A stretch of DNA of 64,000 bases from the NCBI GenBank assembly GCA_947247005.1, contig OX365959.1, positions 35,174,148 to 35,238,147 on the forward strand, written 5' to 3'. Every line of letters begins with the position of its first letter. Within the stretch, counting starts at the first letter, position 1. The notes beneath the pieces were generated by a model. It made no database searches and was not told where the DNA came from. It saw only the letters and a program-made list of their open reading frames with translations. Of the stretch, positions 1 through 13,200 are shown one piece after another. Position numbers and translations under genes: made by a program. This stretch comes from Spisula solida (Eukaryota; Mollusca; Bivalvia; Venerida; Mactridae).

Positions 1-134
1 GTCAAGTAAGATCAATATAGAATACTTTCCCTGGACGCCACAGTACATCAATCATGGAAAAAGACACACCATGTTGGAAAAACATGGTTCATAATAACAA
101 AATACGAGTACATACATGTATTTTGTATAATCAC

Positions 135-3100
135 CTTTAGCTTTACATTCTTGTGTATCAAGAGCACATGTCAATCCGTTTATGCATTCATGCACACAAG
201 GTTTCTGAAACATTTGAAATATTAAATTAGTGATCTAGGTTAAACAAACGTGTTTATGAAATAAATAAATAAATAAAATATACCAGCTTTATTTAGCGCC
301 CATTTCATGCGAACGCACGTTCAAAGGCACTTTACATTATCAGCCACAAGGGCGCAGGTGCATCCTCTACCAGTGCAGATACAGGCTGAGAGAAAGCCCC
401 ATATAGGGAGAGAGAGACATTAGATACAGGCAGGTCCGGCGCTGCAGAAGTGCGCCTAGCTCTTATTTTGAATATACAGCCTGGTTCTTTAATGTGCACC
501 GATACACAGCTTCCTGGCACTTCCAGATATTTTGCCGACCACACGGCCAGATATAGCGGGAAATATTATAAATATTTCAGAAAGTCAAGTTCCGGTGCCA
601 TGATTTGAACCCACGGCCTCTGGATTGACAGCCCAGTGTGTTACCACTTAGCTAAATCCGATTTGTAAGACATAATAATGGTAAGTAAGTAAGTAACGAC
701 TTTATTTATAGGGGATAACATATTTGGCAGAGCCAATTTACAATATGGTCCACTTGATAGATATGTACAATAAACAATAATAAAACAAGATTTTACAAAA
801 CATACAACAAAGTTAGGTTATGATACGCCAAAAATATTTTGAAATGAAAACAAAATAGAATAAAAGTGATACATACATATATGAACTAATGAAATGTTCT
901 TTGTAGTGCCATACACTAAAGTATGTATATGTAGGAACTTCAATTACTATGGTCAGCATTTTGAGACAGAAGTTTTGGTTGAGAAAAGTGCTATTGAAGA
1001 TATGATTGTTTGAATTTTGCAAGCGTTTCAGCTGAGCGTATATGAATTGGTATGTTATTCCAGAGTGTGGGCCCAGAGTAGATCAAGGATTTACGAAAAA
1101 AATCTATTCTTGGTTATGGTACCTTTAGCTCATTGTTTTGATTTGATCGAAGTTCGCGATCAGATGCTTGGTTGTTGGTGAGTTTTGAAGTAAGATAGTC
1201 AGGTGATTGCATATTTATTGATTTATATATTAGGATAGCTTTTTTGTAATTTACTCTTTCTGGAAATATCACCCATTTCAGTTCAGTAAACAATTCTGTT
1301 GATGGAGCATTGAAATCCTTATCGAGGATAATTCTTGCGGCACGCTTTTGAAATTTTAGAACAGTGTTTAGTAGTTCATCATTGAAGTTACCCCAAGTGG
1401 TACAGCAATAAGCATGGTGTGGAAGAATATAGGCATTGTAGAATAACTTTCGTGAATGTAAGCTTAGGTATTGTTTTCTTCGCAACAGAATAATTGGTAT
1501 TACATTTTTAATGGTCTGTTCAACTTGACATTTCCAGTTTAGGTGTTCGTCAACATGTATTCCTAATAATTTGTCACTTGATGAGTATTATAGTGGTACA
1601 CCTTGCATTTGTATATTGTTACCTCAATTACTTGTTTACCAAACACAGACATTGTTGTATCATCTGCAAACAGGTCAACGGTTGATTTGTTAGTGTGTAT
1701 TGGTAGGTCATTAATATATAGTATAAACAGTATTGGGCCGGGGACAGAGCCCTGTGGAACACCTGCTGATATTTGTTGAGCAGAAGAAAGCTGTCCAGAT
1801 ACACATACTTGTTGAGAACGGTTTTGTAGGTATTCACTAAACTTGTACAGTTTTAGTTTTTCTATCAATAGTACATGATTCACTAGATCAAATGCTTTGG
1901 TTAGATATAAGAATATAGTTCCAACATAGGATTTTTCATTTATAGCTTGAATCCACCCATCAATTATATTTATAAGAGCAGTTTCACATGAATGATTTGA
2001 ACGAAATCCTGATTGAGTGGAATATAGAAGTTTATTTGTTTCTAAGAATTGTTTTACATGATTTAAGACATGTCTTTCTGTGATTTTAGATAATATTGGT
2101 AAAATTGATATTGGTCTGTAGTTGCTTTTGGCTGTTTTGAAATTTTTCTTAAAGATTGGAATTACCTTTGCTGTCTTAAATGTTTCTGGAAATTTACGCT
2201 TATTTATGCTTAGATTAATTATCTTTGTGAGTGGTCTGCAGATCGTTTTATGACATAACTTTAAAATTCTTGAGCTTAAGTCATCAAGACCTGTTGATTT
2301 TGATTCATCTAATAGCCTAAGTTCTTTTTGAATAAATTCTTCAGATACTGGTAGTATGTAAAATGTACCATTTTCTAATTTACTGTAAACAAAGTGTTGA
2401 TTGAGCGCCTCACTTTCAGTTTAAACGTGCTGTGGTGGATTGGAAATGGATTTAAAAACATTTGTAAAAAAGTGGTTAAACGTTTCAGCTGTAGTGCATG
2501 GATCCAAAATCGGATTTCCATTATCATCATGTATGTAATTAGTTTGGTATGTTTTTGATTTATCGGATAATCCATTTAAATGTTTCCACAGTTGCTTCGG
2601 GTTTTTCTTGTTACTATCAATATCTCGGAATAAAATCTCATTTTGGCTTTGTTTGATAAACGTTTTACTTTTTGTCTCCAAAATTTAAATTCTTGTGGGT
2701 TTCTTCATTTTTTAGCTTTATGTTTTGAATTTATAGCATGTTTTATTTCTAAATTAAACCAGTCTGGTTGATGTTTATATTTAACTCGGCGTTCCTTTTT
2801 AGGTAAGTGATTATTGATGACATCATGAAGAATTTTAAGAAAGAAGTCTTAATAATAATCGGGAGAGGCGGCTGCACTTATTAGAAACTGCTGTAAACGA
2901 AATACTAGAAAGCTACAAAAACACAACATCCAGCTTGAAGCAAACTTTTTTCTTTATCGTTATGCTTTTTGTGATATGGTATATTTGTATTATTATTCTA
3001 TATCGACGAACTAATTGCATCATATCTTTCTTTGCGATAAAAAAGCCTATTTGTTATACGCGACGTGCCCCACTTATATTTGAACAGTGTCGCACATCCG

Positions 3101-6100
3101 ATATTTTCATGATGACACGATTGTATCGAAATATTTCTATTCAGTCGGATATATTAATGTTTTGAGTAACATATTTACTCACTGTTTTTTTATATTTGCA
3201 TTTTAGTTAGAAGCCAAATTAACAGTTTTGTAGGGGCAGCAATTGATGATGTAAACATTGATCGAGTGTAATCAATACTGTTTTTTTCTTAAGTTCCAAA
3301 GTATATGTATAAATGATTGTTAGACTTCGGCATTCACTAGTCTGGTGTAATATACTTGGAATTCGTGTTCTTAAGGTACTGAATGGTGTGGTTGTGGTGG
3401 GGTATGAGGACGAGTCTTGATCATAACACCATGTTCAAGGCAGTGTCGCTGGCAAAGAGATGTGGCAAACATTTTGTCGAATCGCTTCTGCTTGAACGTT
3501 ATGAGCATAGTGCAGTGATGTATCTTTTCATTTTGTAGAATAAATATGAGTTCCATTTATTAGTTATAACAAACAACAGCACATGTCATGTAACTGACCA
3601 CGAACTCTTGTTGCTTAATGAATGTCAACTTCTTGGTAGTTTCATAAATATTTCTCAAATAGCAGTCAGCTTTACCATAAATATCTCAATGATAGAGCAT
3701 TGTCTTATCAGAGGTGACAAATATATCGAAATTAATTGTTCGTTGTAGCATATACGGGGGTTAAAGACTATTGTCTCCCTTAAATTATCTTTTATATTGC
3801 GCTGAAAAAAACCCGATGTTTTTTTAGAGTTTGGACATTTCAGAATTACTTGATTTATAGTTCAGATGGATACCCTACCTTCATTGACATTCTCCTTTTG
3901 ATTATTGGATTCGTATTAGTAAGCATATTACCAATGGGTGCGATTATTGAAGGAATTGTCACTTTTTGGCCTTTTTAATAGTTTGTGTCATTTAACTTTT
4001 GAGAGCTTCATGACGGTAAAAGCCCTTTTGGTGACGAACAATACTGATAGACTTCACAGAAATTGCATATCTATGTTCTACCAAAAAGTTTCTATTAAGT
4101 CAGACAGGGAAGGCAGCACTCAACTTAACCAGCCGAGCACAGAAAACATTAAAAACACGCAACGCACAATGCCCAACTGAACCAACCGAGCACAGGAAAC
4201 ATAAAACACATAAAGACACAATGCCCAACTAAACAAGCGCAGATTCGCCCAAGTCAAAGCTGTCGAAGAGTATAATAAATTATAACTAGCTTAATGACCT
4301 AGTTTCCACAGCAAAAGGACTACAATGCCTAGTTTTAGCTGTCAGAAATCTTAAAACGAAGAGGTGCCCAACACACTACCGACCAAGAAAATTAAACATC
4401 CATTGTCCCACTGTTTAAACGCTGAATAGAAAATATTCAGCAAACACCGTCTTGGTGCTTCTTATGGAATGTATGGCCGTCAAAAAGCACACTTCCACAT
4501 CCTTCGAACCATATTGCAAACAAACTAAACGGTGAGTGTATATGTTACTTTATTTCGAGTTAGCTTGAAAATATTCACTATTCAAATATAAGTGGGGCAC
4601 CTCTCGTACGATCGTATATCAGTATTTGTTTGTTGAAAAATAAATTATTGAATGTCAACAGTGCTCGGTAATTTCCTGCTTCATGGGATGCTTTAATCAG
4701 AACATTCTGCATTACAAACGCAACTAGTTTATTTATTTTACACGACTGAATAGGCACAATTCGATTTCATTGTAAAAGTACTTGATGTTCAATTTGTTCA
4801 AGTAGAAATTGAATACCTCGCGCATTATCAATTATTTTTGCGCATTTAAAATGATGCAAACGTTCAATTGAAACGGAACCACGATTGTCAATGGATATTG
4901 CATATGTTCGTGAAATTTATGAGTATAAATGAAATATTGGTTATATATTGCTTTTCATGTCGTTTTTATGACGTCATGCAGGTAAACAAGTAAAGTAAAC
5001 AACATACTCTTGCAAAGTAACATTGATTTAAAATAAATTATGTTAGAATCGGAGTAAATTATTCAACATTTACTTTTTGTTATACAATAGTTTGTAGTTA
5101 TGACGCTTCTATTCGTATAAAACACGAAGGCATAGGCGTCAGAACATCAAAACAAGTGTGCAATATTTCCCGCTTTATCTGGCTGTGTGGTCTGCAAAGT
5201 ATCTGGAAGTACCAGGAAGCTGTGTATCGATGCTATACACCGGACACATTAAAGAACCAGGCTGTCTATTCGAAATAGGAGCTAAGCGCACCTCTGCAGC
5301 ACCGGGCATGTCTGCATCTAATGTCTCTCTCTCCCTTCAGGGGCTTTCTCTCAGTCTGTCCCTCTGGTCAGATCATGCTGTATCTGCACTGGTAGAGGAT
5401 GCACATGCGCCCTTGTGGCTGCAACATGGGTAAAGTGCCTTTGAACGTGCGTTCGCATGAAAAGGACGCTATATAAAGCTGGTATATTTATACTATGGGT
5501 TTTCATAAATTATTTCTTTAATATTGTAAGAACATTATAAGTTGTTACAATAACGATGGCAACACAGAATATTCATGACAGTCAGATTCATACTGCCGAA
5601 CAATACATTGAAAATATATTGTAGAATACTCGTAGTACAATTTATCCAGTCACTTTCGGCAAAATCTGCCTGTAAACGGGGTGCCTGATAAACTTAGCGA
5701 TAATCGGTCACCTGGTCATGTGACTAGTGATAATCCGTCACCTTACCACGTGATCTGACGGACTTTTTCTTATATGAGAGTCGCCGGTTGCAATTCCGTG
5801 CCCGAGGGTGAGATTTTCCTATCCTAAATGAGCTGGTGGTTGATCGGTTATTTTCTTCGTCTTACCTGCGTCTACATGACGTCTATCAAGATGTCCGACG
5901 TCGTTGTTTATCATGACGTCACGGAACGAACGTGACGTTGCGCACTAGTCAATAAAAGAGTGACAATATAGTCCCGAGTTTGATCTCCTTACTGAGCAGG
6001 TTAAGCGACTGGATAAATAGAATAATAGGTTAGTGCCGTGAATGAAGTAAAAGTTTATTCAGCTCGGCTACGGAAATTATCGGATTCGCCTACGGCTCAC

Positions 6101-7550
6101 CCGATAAATTCCTCCGTCATGCCAGATAAACTTTTTCATCCACGGCACAACATATTATTCTCCATGTATTCACCAATTCTCCATCCAATACAAACGTGAC
6201 AACATTGACATTTAATTCCAAAGCTCTCATTACGATATATTACAATGTTTACATATAATCATGTTTTCGAAAACATGAATATTTTAAGCCACTTATTATG
6301 ATTTTGTAAAATGCTTTGAGTACATGTCATTCTATGCTATTTATGTGATGTGATGTTGAATTTTATCATACTCGTGAAACTGCCTTCCCTGTCTGACTTA
6401 ATATAATCTTTTTGTTTAGACAACTGATACGGTATGTGGTTAAGAAGTTTTTACATGTTTGGTTCACTTATTTCTAGTTTCGAGGTTTTCTAAAATTGTG
6501 CCCAATAAACTTTGCTTTATTAGGTCATCGGGCAAGCGTAGACGCAGGTAAGTCGTAGTAAATATTCGCTCAACCGCCAGCTCATTCTGGATAAGAAAAC
6601 CTCACCATCGGGTACGTAATTTCAACCAGCGACTCTCATATAAGAAGAAGACCGTCAGATCACGTGGTAAGGAGGTCGTATATCCCTAGTCACATGACCA
6701 TGTTACATGGCGGATTTTGCGGGTAGTGACTGGATATATGCCGAAAATAAGCCGACTTCAAGATGTTAATGTATACACATGAAACGCATCTTCGCACGTA
6801 AACGTGTTGTTTGTCACTTTTTGGGTTTATAATAAAATGAATATTACTGCAGTTGTGTTGTAGCCGTATTACCTCTCGTTGCTTGCGCAATACCGCATAA
6901 TTATCTAGAGAGATACTGCTTTACACGAGCAACTGAGGAAATACGGCTCAGTATTTGAGCCCAGATTGACTACATGTAGTCAAATCAATTTTGTTTTAAA
7001 AAGCAACATTTTAACTAGATCAATTTGTAACTTAACTTCTACATGCAGATAATTAGACAAACAACTCGTGTCCGACGCACTCATCGTTAGAATAGGAAAG
7101 CACAATAAGATTGATCTATCAAGATAATGCTTACACAAAACCGTCCAAAATAAAAAAGCACGATGATTATAGTGATTTATATTGATATAATAATATACAT
7201 ACCGTATGTACGAATATGTCACTTTTTAGAATATAATCACATGTTTCATCTATGACGTCACTGGTATCTGTAGAACGAAGCAGAAGACAACTATGCATTC
7301 CATGGTGATAACTTAACGCCAGACAATGGTTGCGTAGCCCACATTCTATAACACAATCTGCCAGACTTAGACCATTAAAGAGTTGTACTGTATTTTCGCC
7401 CGTTTGACAATAATCAGAACGTGTCACGTTGTAAGATATTTCCACTCCGTCCTTCGCGATCAAAATATCGCCAAATGCTGACAACCGAATGTTGAATATA
7501 AATTGAACAATTATGATTTGACAAAAAATGCAAAAGATCCGTGTGATCAT
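135..7550 (-). CDS. FREP-A: PAN/apple fibrinogen-related protein gene, 3' part outside window
   Basis: Two exons are visible on the minus strand. Exon 1 (7550-7203, 116 codons) starts at an ATG followed by a hydrophobic signal peptide, then a PAN/apple-like domain with cysteines in the pattern YC, DCVIEC, NHC, HSC and ETC; it ends at a GTATGT donor. Exon 2 (204-135, 70 nt) follows a TTTCAG acceptor, encodes a four-cysteine segment beginning KPCVHEC, and ends in phase 1 at a GT donor. Exon phases and the exon 2 length match FREP-B and FREP-C exactly, so CCP and FReD exons are expected beyond position 1. The PAN exon differs from FREP-C at only about a dozen of 90 residues by eye, closer than to FREP-B. 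Intron 1 is about 7.0 kb and mostly transposon sequence. Likely a secreted recognition protein (family-based inference). Confidence 0.8.
265..660 (-). mobile_element. tRNA-derived SINE with (TTTA)n tail
   Basis: Read on the minus strand, it begins with a tRNA-like head: an A-box-like segment TTTAGCTAAGTGGTAAC and a B-box-like GTGGGTTCAAATCATGG. A body of about 300 bp follows, and the element ends with a GCGCTAAATAAAGC-type tail and a (TTTA)n repeat. A related, headless copy lies at 5155-5490 on the opposite strand. Its exact SINE superfamily cannot be assigned by eye. The open frame across this stretch is incidental. Confidence 0.75.
681..2860 (-). mobile_element. 5'-truncated, decayed CR1/Jockey-like LINE
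   Basis: The minus strand encodes a non-LTR reverse transcriptase in broken frames. Reading 5' to 3': an ...NPKQLWKHLNGLSDKSK segment (2681-2421), RPISILPILSKI and QSGFRSNHS (about 2130-2000), FLYLTKAFD (about 1905), GVPQGSVPGPILFILYINDL, FADDTT (about 1665), and a C-terminal RAARIILDKDF region (1485-1114). No endonuclease domain is present, so the copy is 5'-truncated, as is common for LINEs. The 3' end carries a short TTAC microsatellite (about 681-697). Motif A reads FLY where a catalytic Asp (FLD) is expected, and there are several frameshifts and stops, so it is dead. It lies inside FREP-A intron 1 in the same orientation as the gene. Confidence 0.85.
3065..4600. mobile_element. 1.5-kb TIR DNA element, copy 1
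   Basis: The ends are inverted copies: GTGCCCCACTTATATTTGAA near 3065 and its complement ending at 4600 (TTCAAATATAAGTGGGGCAC). Internal blocks (an AGACTTCGGCA block near 3324, a GCGATTATTGAAGG block near 3938, a GGTGACGAACA block near 4029 and a CCATATTG block near 4509) recur in the same order at 27359-28250, which defines a family. No transposase frame is seen, so it is probably non-autonomous. A dispersed repeat is inserted at about 4098-4440 and is absent from the other copy. No target-site duplication was recognised. Confidence 0.65.
4098..4440 (-). repeat. Dispersed GCCTTCCCTGTCT family copy, nested
   Basis: On the minus strand this carries the family end GAGTGCTGCCTTCCCTGTCT followed inward by repeated AACCAGCCGAGCACAG and CACAATGCCCAACT blocks (plus-strand spelling) and by AGCTGTC/CCTAGTTT blocks. 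It interrupts the 3065-4600 element, so it inserted later. Confidence 0.6.
4601..5154. other. Unassigned intron sequence
   Basis: AT-rich sequence of FREP-A intron 1 between two mobile elements. No coding potential, repeat end or structured RNA was recognised. Confidence 0.5.
5155..5490 (+). mobile_element. 5'-truncated SINE copy
   Basis: The body and tail match the SINE at 265-660: TCTGGAAGTACCAGGAAGC, ATTAAAGAACCAGGCTGT, CACTGGTAGAGGATGCAC, then TTTGAACGTGCGTTCGCATG and an ACGCTATATAAAGCTGG tail. The tRNA-like head is missing. The open frame across it is not a gene. Confidence 0.75.
5645..6734. mobile_element. 1.09-kb long-inverted-repeat element with TA target duplication
   Basis: The ends are TCCAGTCACT (5645) and AGTGACTGGA (6734), each flanked by TA. 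The inverted arms are long: the left arm (5645 to about 5880) and right arm (about 6530-6734) share CATGTGACTAG, TACCACGTGATCTGACGG and ATATGAGAGTCGC blocks in opposite orientation. A second inverted end, GCGACTGGATAA, sits at about 6005-6015, so either a shorter related element or an internal duplication is present. No transposase is seen. TA duplication fits Tc1/mariner-type targeting (inference). Confidence 0.65.
6019..6162. mobile_element. 144-bp foldback MITE nested in the 5645-6734 element
   Basis: The left end AGAATAATAGGTTAGTGCCG pairs with the right end, CGGCACAACATATTATTCTC ending near 6162. The arms are about 40 bp (GTGCCGTGAATGAAGTAAAA against TTTTTCATCCACGGCAC). It is non-coding. 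Confidence 0.6.
6735..7202. other. Unassigned intron sequence next to FREP-A exon 1
   Basis: AT-rich intron sequence leading to the donor of FREP-A exon 1. No repeat or gene was recognised. Confidence 0.5.
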
Positions 7551-8139
7551 ATTGTTAGCACGTTTTAAACATTAGTAACAAATTCACAATACTTGCTTTT
7601 GCATTATATCAAATATATCATCGCTTTATAACTTTAAACAAAAATATGGAGGAATAACCGAACTGCTGATTAGTGTTAATGAAAGCCGATATGAATTTAC
7701 ACGTACCCGCGGCACTATCAGACACGTTGCCAACACAGTCACGGTGGTTTAATGCCTAACTAAGCAAACATCGTAAACCATAATATGCATCGAGTATTTA
7801 AATAATTATTTTAAAGTGTCTAGTAAAATATGTATGCACATTCTATTCAATTTATTACGTGATCAAACTAAACTATTTATAAAGTATTATGTCAAAGCAA
7901 TGTTATGATACAGTTATGTTTCCTATACGAACGTGGTTCTCTGATCGTTGTCAGTGATAAAACGCTGATCGTCATGTTGTATAATCACTGACAAGTATAC
8001 GAGGGGTCCGTAGTATGTTATTACAAATATAGCAATAAATATACAAAAAAAACAGACCTTTTTTAGTATGAGCATGAAATTGGACGTAGATTTGGTCGTG
8101 ATCCTGGGGCCATTGGTAGTATTCACAAAGTTTCTTTGC
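7551..8139. other. 5' flank of FREP-A
   Basis: This contains the presumed promoter and 5' UTR of FREP-A (minus strand). No clear TATA box was fixed. A TACGAGGGGTCC string near 8000 resembles a mariner-type end but has no partner. Confidence 0.4.
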
Positions 8140-9660
8140 ATGTAATTGATGTCTAAGTGGTATACATGTTTCATAAAGTGGTACACATCATTTAATGTAT
8201 ATATAAGTGGCTTACATGTGTTATTATGTGGTACAACTCATGTAATTTTTGTATAAGTGGTAAACTTTGGTCATTAAGTGCTGCAACTCATGTACCTTAT
8301 GTTTAAGTGGTATGCCTGTTTCATAAAGTGGTACACATCATGTAATTTATGAATAAGTGGTATACATGTGTCTTAAATAGGTACAACTCATGTAATTTTG
8401 GTATAAGTGATATGCATTTGTCATAAAGTGGTACACATCATGTAATTTTTGAATAAGTATTTTACATGTTTCATTAAGTGGTGCACATTATGAACTTTAT
8501 GTATAAGTGCTTACACATTTTATGATGTGGTACACATCATGCAATTTTGGTCATAAAGGGGTACACAGAATGTAAATTTTGTATAAGTGTTTCCATATAT
8601 CATACTGTGGTACTCATGTTTCATTAAGTAGAACACATCATGTATTTTGTGTAAGTGGTTTACATGTTTCATAATGTGGTACACACCATGCTATTTTGGT
8701 CATAAAGTGGTACACATCATGTAATTTTTGTACAAGTGCTTCCCTGTTTCATAATGTGGTATTTCATGTTTCATTAAGTGGTACACATCATGTAATTTAT
8801 GTATAAGTGGTTTACATGTGTTATTATGTGGTACAACTCATGAATGTTTGTATAAGTGGTATACTTTGGTCATAAAGTGCTGCAACTCATGTACTTTATG
8901 TACTTTGTGTTTAAGTGGTATACCTGTTTTAAATAGTGGCACACATCATGTAATTTATGTATAAGTGGTGAACATGTGTCATAAAGTGGCACAACTCATG
9001 TAATTTTTGTACATTTGCCATAAAGTGGTACACATCATGGGATTGGTGTGTAAGTGGTTTATATGTGTCATAAAGTGGTACATATCATGTAATTTTTTAC
9101 AGGTGATACACTTGAGTCATATTGATGCACAAGTGGTATACATGTTTTTATGTGGTACACGGCAGGTAATTTAGGTATAGGTATACTTTATCATAGAGTG
9201 GTACAATTCATGTAATTCTTGAGTCTTAAAGTGGTACACATCATGTAAGTTTTGTATAAGTGATTCACATGTGTCATAATGTGATACACGTCATGAAATT
9301 GATGCACAAGTGGTATACATGTTTTTTATGTGGTACACGTCAGGTAATTAAGGTATAGGTATACTTTATAATATAGTGGTACAATTTATGTAATTCGTGA
9401 GTCTTAAAGTGGTACACATCATGTAATTTTTGTATAAATGGTTTACATGTGTCATAATGTGGTATACATCATGTACTTTTTGTATTAATGGTATACCCGA
9501 GTCATAAAATGGTAACATCGTGTGATTTATAAGTGGTATACATTTGTCATTAAGTGGTACACATCATTTAATTTTGTATAAGTGGCTTATGTGTATCATA
9601 ATGCGGTACACATCGTAAAAAGTTTGCATAAGTCATAATTTGGTAATTATCATATTGATT
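8140..9660. repeat. 1.5-kb dimeric minisatellite, about 50-bp period
   Basis: About 30 degenerate copies of a unit near 50 bp. Each unit has two related halves of about 25 bp, CATAAAGTGGTACACATCAT and GTATAAGTGGTATACATG, separated by GTAATTT(T/A)TG. The array begins within 600 bp of the FREP-A start codon, on its 5' side. Confidence 0.85.
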
Positions 9661-10217
9661 AGCTGTGAATGGTATAAATGACTATTTTGTGTAATTATTT
9701 GTATGCATGATTATTTTATGCCATTGCTAGATGCGATCCGACTGAACGATATGTATGCACTTTTTGTTAATTTGGTAACCATCTCACACTTTAGCTAAGT
9801 GATATCAATGTGTACACGATATTACGCACGAGTGAATTTATGTATGTATTAATGAATGTATGTATGCGTGTTGGTATGAGTGGACGTATGTACAAATAGG
9901 TATGTTAGTATGTACGACTTATATGAAAGTGTGATACCTGAACGGTTTATTCGAGTGCATGTACTATGCATGAGCTATTATGGTTGAATTTTCCACACAT
10001 TGACACAGCCTTCTACACCTATTGTAGGAGATAAAATGTTCTATTGCTTTTTGTTTTGCATTCTATTTTTGGAATGTCTTTCTTTCTTGTTGAGCAGTTT
10101 GAGTAATACTGGGATTCCGTCGCACTATCTATTATATAGCTGAGTATCAAACTCAATCAAACCAAAATTTATTTCAACATTCATTGTCAACCAACATTAT
10201 CACACTGCAACTATTGA
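9661..10217. other. Unassigned stretch with degenerate TATG microsatellite
   Basis: A loose ATGTATG-rich run lies at about 9836-9910. The last 60 bp before 10218 may be 5' sequence of the LINE. No gene was seen. Confidence 0.4.
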
Positions 10218-13200
10218 ATGACTGAAAATGTAACCTTTGTGTCAATGAATGTACAGGGACTAGGTAATAGTCGAAAAAGAAAAGATCTCTTAAATTATCT
10301 GAAAAGTAAAAACTATAACATCTATTTTCTACAAGACACACATTTCACCAATACGGAGATAAATTATATACGTGCTCGGTGGGGATATGAATGCTATTTC
10401 AGTAATTATACTAGTCAAGCCAGAGGCGTCGCCATATTGATAAATAATAATTTCGATTTTAAATTTATAAGTTGTGATACATACGAAAATGGAAATCTGC
10501 TTATACTCAAAGCCAATATTTTTAGTAATGACATTACATTAATTTGTTTGTATGGCCCAAATAGAGATGACCCTGTTTTCTTCAGATCTATAAAAGATAA
10601 ATTGTTACTAATCGACACTCCATGTATTTTAGTCGGAGATTTCAATCTTGTTTTAGACCCTAGTAGTGACTGTTTTAATTATTTACATATTAATAATCCA
10701 AACGCAAGAGAAGTTGTCCTTGAAATGATTCCGGAATGTAACTTAATTGACTGTTGGAGAGAACAACACATGGAAGAAAAACAATATACTTGGTTCAAGA
10801 GAAATCCGGTTAAAAAAGCTAGACTCGACTTTTTCTTGATCTCACATAACCTTTACGCAGAAATGGAAAATACTGAAAAAAGGCAGGCTACAGAACGGAT
10901 CATTCATTAATTTTATTAAATATTCGATTCGGTAACTCTGTTAAAGGTTATTCATTCTGGAAATTTAATAACTCTCTTTTAAAAGATATTCAATATGTAA
11001 ATCACATAAAAACTCTAATGGATGAAACAAAACTACAATATGCTTCGGCAAACCAACATGATTTAGAAAACATAGGAAATGAAATTATTAATTTTGAAAT
11101 AGATGATAAACTGTTTTTTGAAACCTTGATGATGGAAATAAGAGGTAAATCCATTTGGTACGCTTCATATAAAAAGAAACAAGAAGGAAAACAGGAAGAA
11201 AAATTAGTATCTCAAATAAGCTCTCTTGAAAAACAACATAATATTGACTACCCATTGTTAGAAACTAAAAAGCATGATTTAAACGAACTCAGAACAAAGA
11301 AGGTGCCATGTGTTTTATTAGATCTAGAGCAAAATGGATTTCTGAGGGAGAAAAGCCATCCAAATATTTTTGTAATTTAGAAAACAGGCATTACATTTCA
11401 AAGATTATGAACTCGTTATACTCTTCTTCGGGTACTTTACTTCAAAGTCAACAAGATATATTAGACTAAGTGGCTAAACACTATAAAACATTGTACTCGT
11501 TAAGAGAATGTGAAAATTTTGACCCCGAAACCTTACTTCATGATATAGAATCCCCCAAATTGACTGAAGAAAACAAACATTACCTCGGAAATCATTTAAA
11601 CTCAAGTGAAATGTTGGCATGCCTTAAGCGCATGTCTAATGACTCATCTCATGGCAGTAGTGGTTTAACATCAGCTTTCTTTTGGAAAGACATCGGTCAA
11701 TTTTTAGTCAGATCTATCAATTATGCATTTGATTCCGGTGAATTATCTTACACCCTTAAACAAGGGGTAATAACTTGTATACCTAAAGGCGGAAAGGACA
11801 AGCAATACATAAAAAATTGGCGGCGAATCTCTTTACTCAACGTTTCGTACAAAATAGCGTCTGCATGCATTGCACAACGCCTGAAAACTGTTTTACATAA
11901 ACTTATCAGTGAAGACCAAACTGGCTTTTTGTCAGGTAGATTTATAGGTGATAATATTAGACTAGTATATGACATAATGCAGTTGACGGAAGAACAAAAT
12001 ATACCAGGAATGATATTACTAATTGATTTTGCTACTGCATTTGATTCTGTCTCATGGTCTTTTATGTATAAGGTATTTAGCTATTTTAAGTTAGGTGAAA
12101 ATTGTATCAAGTGGGTAAAACTGTTCTACACAAATATTCAATAATGTGTTAACATTATTGGACATATGTCAGACTGGTTCAATATTGAACGAGGCTGTCG
12201 TCAGGGCGACCTCCTATCCCCTTATATTTTCATTCTGTGTACCGAAATCCTTGCACTATTAATGAAAAACAACATTAATATCAAAGGAATAACTATATAT
12301 AATATTGAATTTCCCTTATCATAATATGCAGACTACACTTCTATCATGCTAGACGGGTCTGAAAAATCTTTACAAAACACTATGGAAACGTTAAAATTCT
12401 ATGCAAAAATATCTGGTCTAAATATTAATATTGAAAAAACAAAAGTAATATGGATAGGTTCGATGAAAGGTTCAGATATTAGATTTTGTCCTGAGTATGA
12501 GCTGTTATGGGAAACGGAAAGTTTCAAGCTTCTGGGAGTCGATTTTCCAATTGACCTTAATGATGTAACTGATGCTAATTACTCTTCAAAAATAGAAGAT
12601 ATTAAAAGTCTTTTCACACATTGGTCAAAAAGAATACTTTCGCCAATTGGTAAAAATGTAGTGATTAAAACGCTAGCCTTGTCTAAAATTAATCATCTTA
12701 TATTAAGTCTACCTAACCCAAATTCCATTACCATTAAACTAATCCAAAATGCATTCTTTAAATTCCTTTGGAATTCTGGACCGGACAAAATAAAAAGAAA
12801 TATCATTACCCAAACATACGAGAATGGAGGCATTAGAATGGTAAACTTAGAGTTATTTATAACATCTTTAAAAATGACTTGGATACGGAGACTTATGTTA
12901 TATAACACGAAATATTTTAAACTAGTCACAACAATGTTCCCTTTTATGTCGACGTTCGACAAGTTTGGAGACATTTTCTTAAAAAACAATATTCCACTTG
13001 TAAGAAACCAATTTTGGAAGAATGTTTTTGAAAGTCTTATAATTCTTATGAAGCAACATCCACAAAATTGGCCCGATTTTTGCTCTCAGCCTATATGGCA
13101 CAATTCAATGTTTAAAGTTGTTGGGAACAGTATTTATTATCCCAGATTTGTAGAAGCTGGTGCGATTTTTGTTAACGATTTTCTTGATAGAAACGGTGCT

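Noticed and set aside
7985..8030. Mariner-type end TACGAGGGGTCC
   Set aside because: No inverted partner, TA-bounded end or transposase nearby; too short to call.
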